DNA of 24,769 nt from Bacillota bacterium (GTDB lineage: Bacteria; Bacillota; Clostridia; Christensenellales; Aristaeellaceae). The notes under the pieces were generated by a model. That model searched no databases. It saw only the letters and a list, made by a program, of their open reading frames with translations, and was not told where the DNA came from. Where the stretch lies: positions 1-24,769 of the forward strand of contig JAEWSC010000023.1 of NCBI GenBank assembly GCA_023398575.1. The letters are read 5' to 3'. Position 1 is the first letter of the stretch, and each line of letters begins with the position of its first letter. Positions 23,245 to 24,769 of this stretch are shown one piece after another. The position numbers and the translations under genes are program-made.

Positions 23245-24042
23245 TTATTGGTGTCCGGTTGAAGAACTAGGCAGCAGCGAAATATGATTGCGGTATAGCC
23301 CAATCGCAGCAGAACCTATCAAAACAACCATCCCCGCAAGAGACACGGCCTGAAGCAATCCATATTCACCCTTGAAGCCGGCCGGGGATGAAAGAAACTG
23401 ATAGATGCCAAAGTAAGCCCAGGCAACAGGCAGCGAAAAAGCGGCATTGCGGTTTTTAAGCAATACACCGATTACTAAAAAGACTGCAACAATCAAGATG
23501 ATGGCAGCCCAAGCCTGATCGGCCATTCCAAACCGATTCCATCCGCTTTTGACAAGCGCAGCGGCAATGTTCACAACGGTCGCAATAAACAGCCATCCCG
23601 AGTATAGCCCAAAGCTCAAGGGCAGCAGCCAACGTTTGCCTTCCTGCAGCTTGAGCAGTCTCATGCAAATCAATGAAAGCGTGATGACGAAACCTAAAAT
23701 GAAGAGCACGGATAGTTCAATGAGCACATAGGAGAAGGAAACAATCCACGCAATATTCAGAATGCACGAAATCCAGAAAAGACCGGATATCTGATCAACG
23801 GCTTTCTGGTAATACGGGTCCTTTTTCTTTACAATCATCGTAATGACGGAGATAATGAGAAATGAATAGATAACACCCCAGATGCTGAAAGTAGCTGGAC
23901 TTGGAGTAATCAGGGTGATATACATGTCTGAAATCTGCTTTTGTGAAAGCCCATTGATAATCCCCAGCGCACCGAGTGTGTTTATCGCCAGTGTAATGGC
24001 CAATAGAACTCCGTTGATCCATGCCTTTTTTGTTCTGTCCAT
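23245..24042 (-). CDS. TspO/MBR-like tryptophan-rich membrane protein, long form
   Basis: The 265-residue protein has about seven hydrophobic segments. The TspO-like region includes TPSPATFSIWGVIYSFLI, GLFWISCILNIAWIVSF, and a Trp-rich LYSGWLFIATVVNIAAALVKSGWN segment. Classical TspO proteins are about 160 residues with five helices; this longer form with an extra C-terminal helical pair is common in Bacillota, and its ligand is not established. The ATG at 24042 follows GGGAGGAG. It is monocistronic and unrelated by strand or spacing to the glycyl radical operon. Confidence 0.82.
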   Translation of the reverse strand: MDRTKKAWINGVLLAITLAINTLGALGIINGLSQKQISDMYITLITPSPATFSIWGVIYSFLIISVITMIVKKKDPYYQKAVDQISGLFWISCILNIAWIVSFSYVLIELSVLFILGFVITLSLICMRLLKLQEGKRWLLPLSFGLYSGWLFIATVVNIAAALVKSGWNRFGMADQAWAAIILIVAVFLVIGVLLKNRNAAFSLPVAWAYFGIYQFLSSPAGFKGEYGLLQAVSLAGMVVLIGSAAIGLYRNHISLLPSSSTGHQ

Positions 24043-24143
24043 ATAGCTTCTCCTCCCTTACTTCCCGTCAAATCGGCCATTCTGTTGAACTTGTTTTAAT
24101 ACACTGCTGTTGCGGTTATGTTGCCACATTCTTCTTAAACAAT

Positions 24144-24152
24144 ATTATACCA
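24144..24152 (-). promoter_or_regulatory. Extended -10 promoter of the TspO-like gene
   Basis: The minus strand reads TGGTATAAT, a perfect -10 with TGn extension, about 100 nt upstream of the start codon. The -35 is weak (ATCACA). Confidence 0.6.
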
Positions 24153-24239
24153 CTTGAAGCAGAATTGTGATATCGGATATAAAAAAACAATTTACAAAAT
24201 GATATGCGAGATGATCATGTAAACTAACTGTCTTATTTG

Positions 24240-24274
24240 TCGATGTATGAAATATAAACGATTGAATACATCGA
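24240..24274. promoter_or_regulatory. Inverted repeat upstream of the alcohol dehydrogenase gene
   Basis: Nine-base perfect arms TCGATGTAT (24240-24248) and ATACATCGA (24266-24274) are 26 bp apart centre to centre in an AT-rich control region. A regulator site is more likely than a terminator, since no T run follows. Confidence 0.5.
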
Positions 24275-24336
24275 AGAACAAAATGACAAAATCCGATTAC
24301 ACTTCAATGATTAATTAAATCGGAGGATAGTGTCAA

Positions 24337-24769
24337 ATGAACTATTCTATCGAATTACGGAAATTTGTCACACCAGAAATCATTACCGGACAGGATGCAA
24401 GACTTATGGTGGGGCGGTATATCGCCCATTTTGCATCCAAAAAACCTATGATCGTCACAGATAAAAATCTTCAGACAATGCCATGGTTTTCAGGCATATT
24501 GCATGCGGTGCAAAAAAATTGTGACAGGTATGTCCTGTTTAGTGATGTATCCTCCAACCCTCGGGACAATGAGGTGATGTTGGGTGCATCCCTTTTTTTG
24601 TCTGAAAAATGTGACCTGATCATCGCTGTGGGCGGCGGAAGCCCCATTGACTGTGCAAAGGGCATCAGCATCGTTTCAACAAACGGAGGCGCGATACTGG
24701 ATTATGAAGGGGTAGACGAAATCAACCTACCAGGCCCGCCCTTGATTTGCATTCCGACGACAGCCGGGG
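24337..24769 (+). CDS. Iron-containing alcohol dehydrogenase, N-terminal part
   Basis: The first 144 codons are present and the gene runs off the right edge of the window. It begins MNYSIELRKFVTPEIITGQD and contains the NAD-binding pattern of the group III alcohol dehydrogenases: MIVTDKNLQ, DLIIAVGGGSPIDCAKGISI and PPLICIPTTAG, where the family continues TGSE. The full protein would be about 380-400 residues and reduce an aldehyde or ketone with NAD(P)H. The metal-binding His residues lie outside the window. GGAGG lies 10 nt upstream of the ATG. Whether it serves the radical-enzyme pathway is unclear, because the TspO-like gene and its own control region intervene. Confidence 0.92.
   Translation, partial: MNYSIELRKFVTPEIITGQDARLMVGRYIAHFASKKPMIVTDKNLQTMPWFSGILHAVQKNCDRYVLFSDVSSNPRDNEVMLGASLFLSEKCDLIIAVGGGSPIDCAKGISIVSTNGGAILDYEGVDEINLPGPPLICIPTTAG

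Overview
The window looks like a chromosomal segment of an anaerobic Bacillota (Clostridia-like) of roughly 50% GC. The signs are strong AGGAGG-type ribosome binding sites throughout, a type III glutamine synthetase, an ANTAR regulator beside a type I glutamine synthetase, a yybP-ykoY manganese riboswitch, a GntR/LacI hybrid regulator, Lpl/Ytc-type sugar permeases and an oxygen-sensitive glycyl radical enzyme. No rRNA, tRNA, CRISPR array, phage gene or recognisable insertion sequence was found.

Layout. (1) 1-5230, nitrogen assimilation: a partial VOC protein, then an ANTAR regulator and a type I glutamine synthetase on the minus strand, divergent from a type III glutamine synthetase (glnN) on the plus strand. 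glnN has a consensus promoter and a leader with a terminator-like hairpin that competes with a small hexaloop hairpin. Both nitrogen operons end in clusters of short perfect hairpins that share sequence. (2) 5297-11251, mixed housekeeping and accessory genes: a DUF3298-like protein, an SRPBCC-like protein, mntP with its Mn riboswitch, an alpha/beta hydrolase split by an in-frame amber codon, an Mrp-type Fe-S carrier ATPase, and an AraC regulator with an EamA exporter. (3) 11252-12185, a long stretch without an intact gene that holds a probable decayed reading frame. (4) 12186-22916, a catabolic locus. On the minus strand it has two carbohydrate ABC permeases, a solute-binding protein and a GntR/LacI regulator. 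Divergently on the plus strand it has a glycyl-radical activase, a glycyl radical enzyme (GRE) and two Gfo/Idh/MocA oxidoreductases, ended by a perfect 19-bp hairpin. (5) 23245-end: a long TspO/MBR-like membrane protein and the start of an iron-containing alcohol dehydrogenase.

The most interesting part is region 4. The permeases and binding protein should import a sugar, glycoside or cyclitol. The two dehydrogenases could move oxidation state between hydroxyl and keto groups. The radical enzyme would do the difficult bond cleavage. Its thiyl-cysteine loop reads GCNW-TALPG where the well-known GRE eliminases and dehydratases read GCVEP..PG, so the Glu two residues after the catalytic Cys is replaced by Trp. 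No kinase, ABC ATPase, aldolase or microcompartment shell gene is present. The substrate cannot be read from the sequence. In region 1 the ANTAR protein has lost the phosphoacceptor Asp and may act by ligand or partner control, with the glnN leader as a candidate RNA target.
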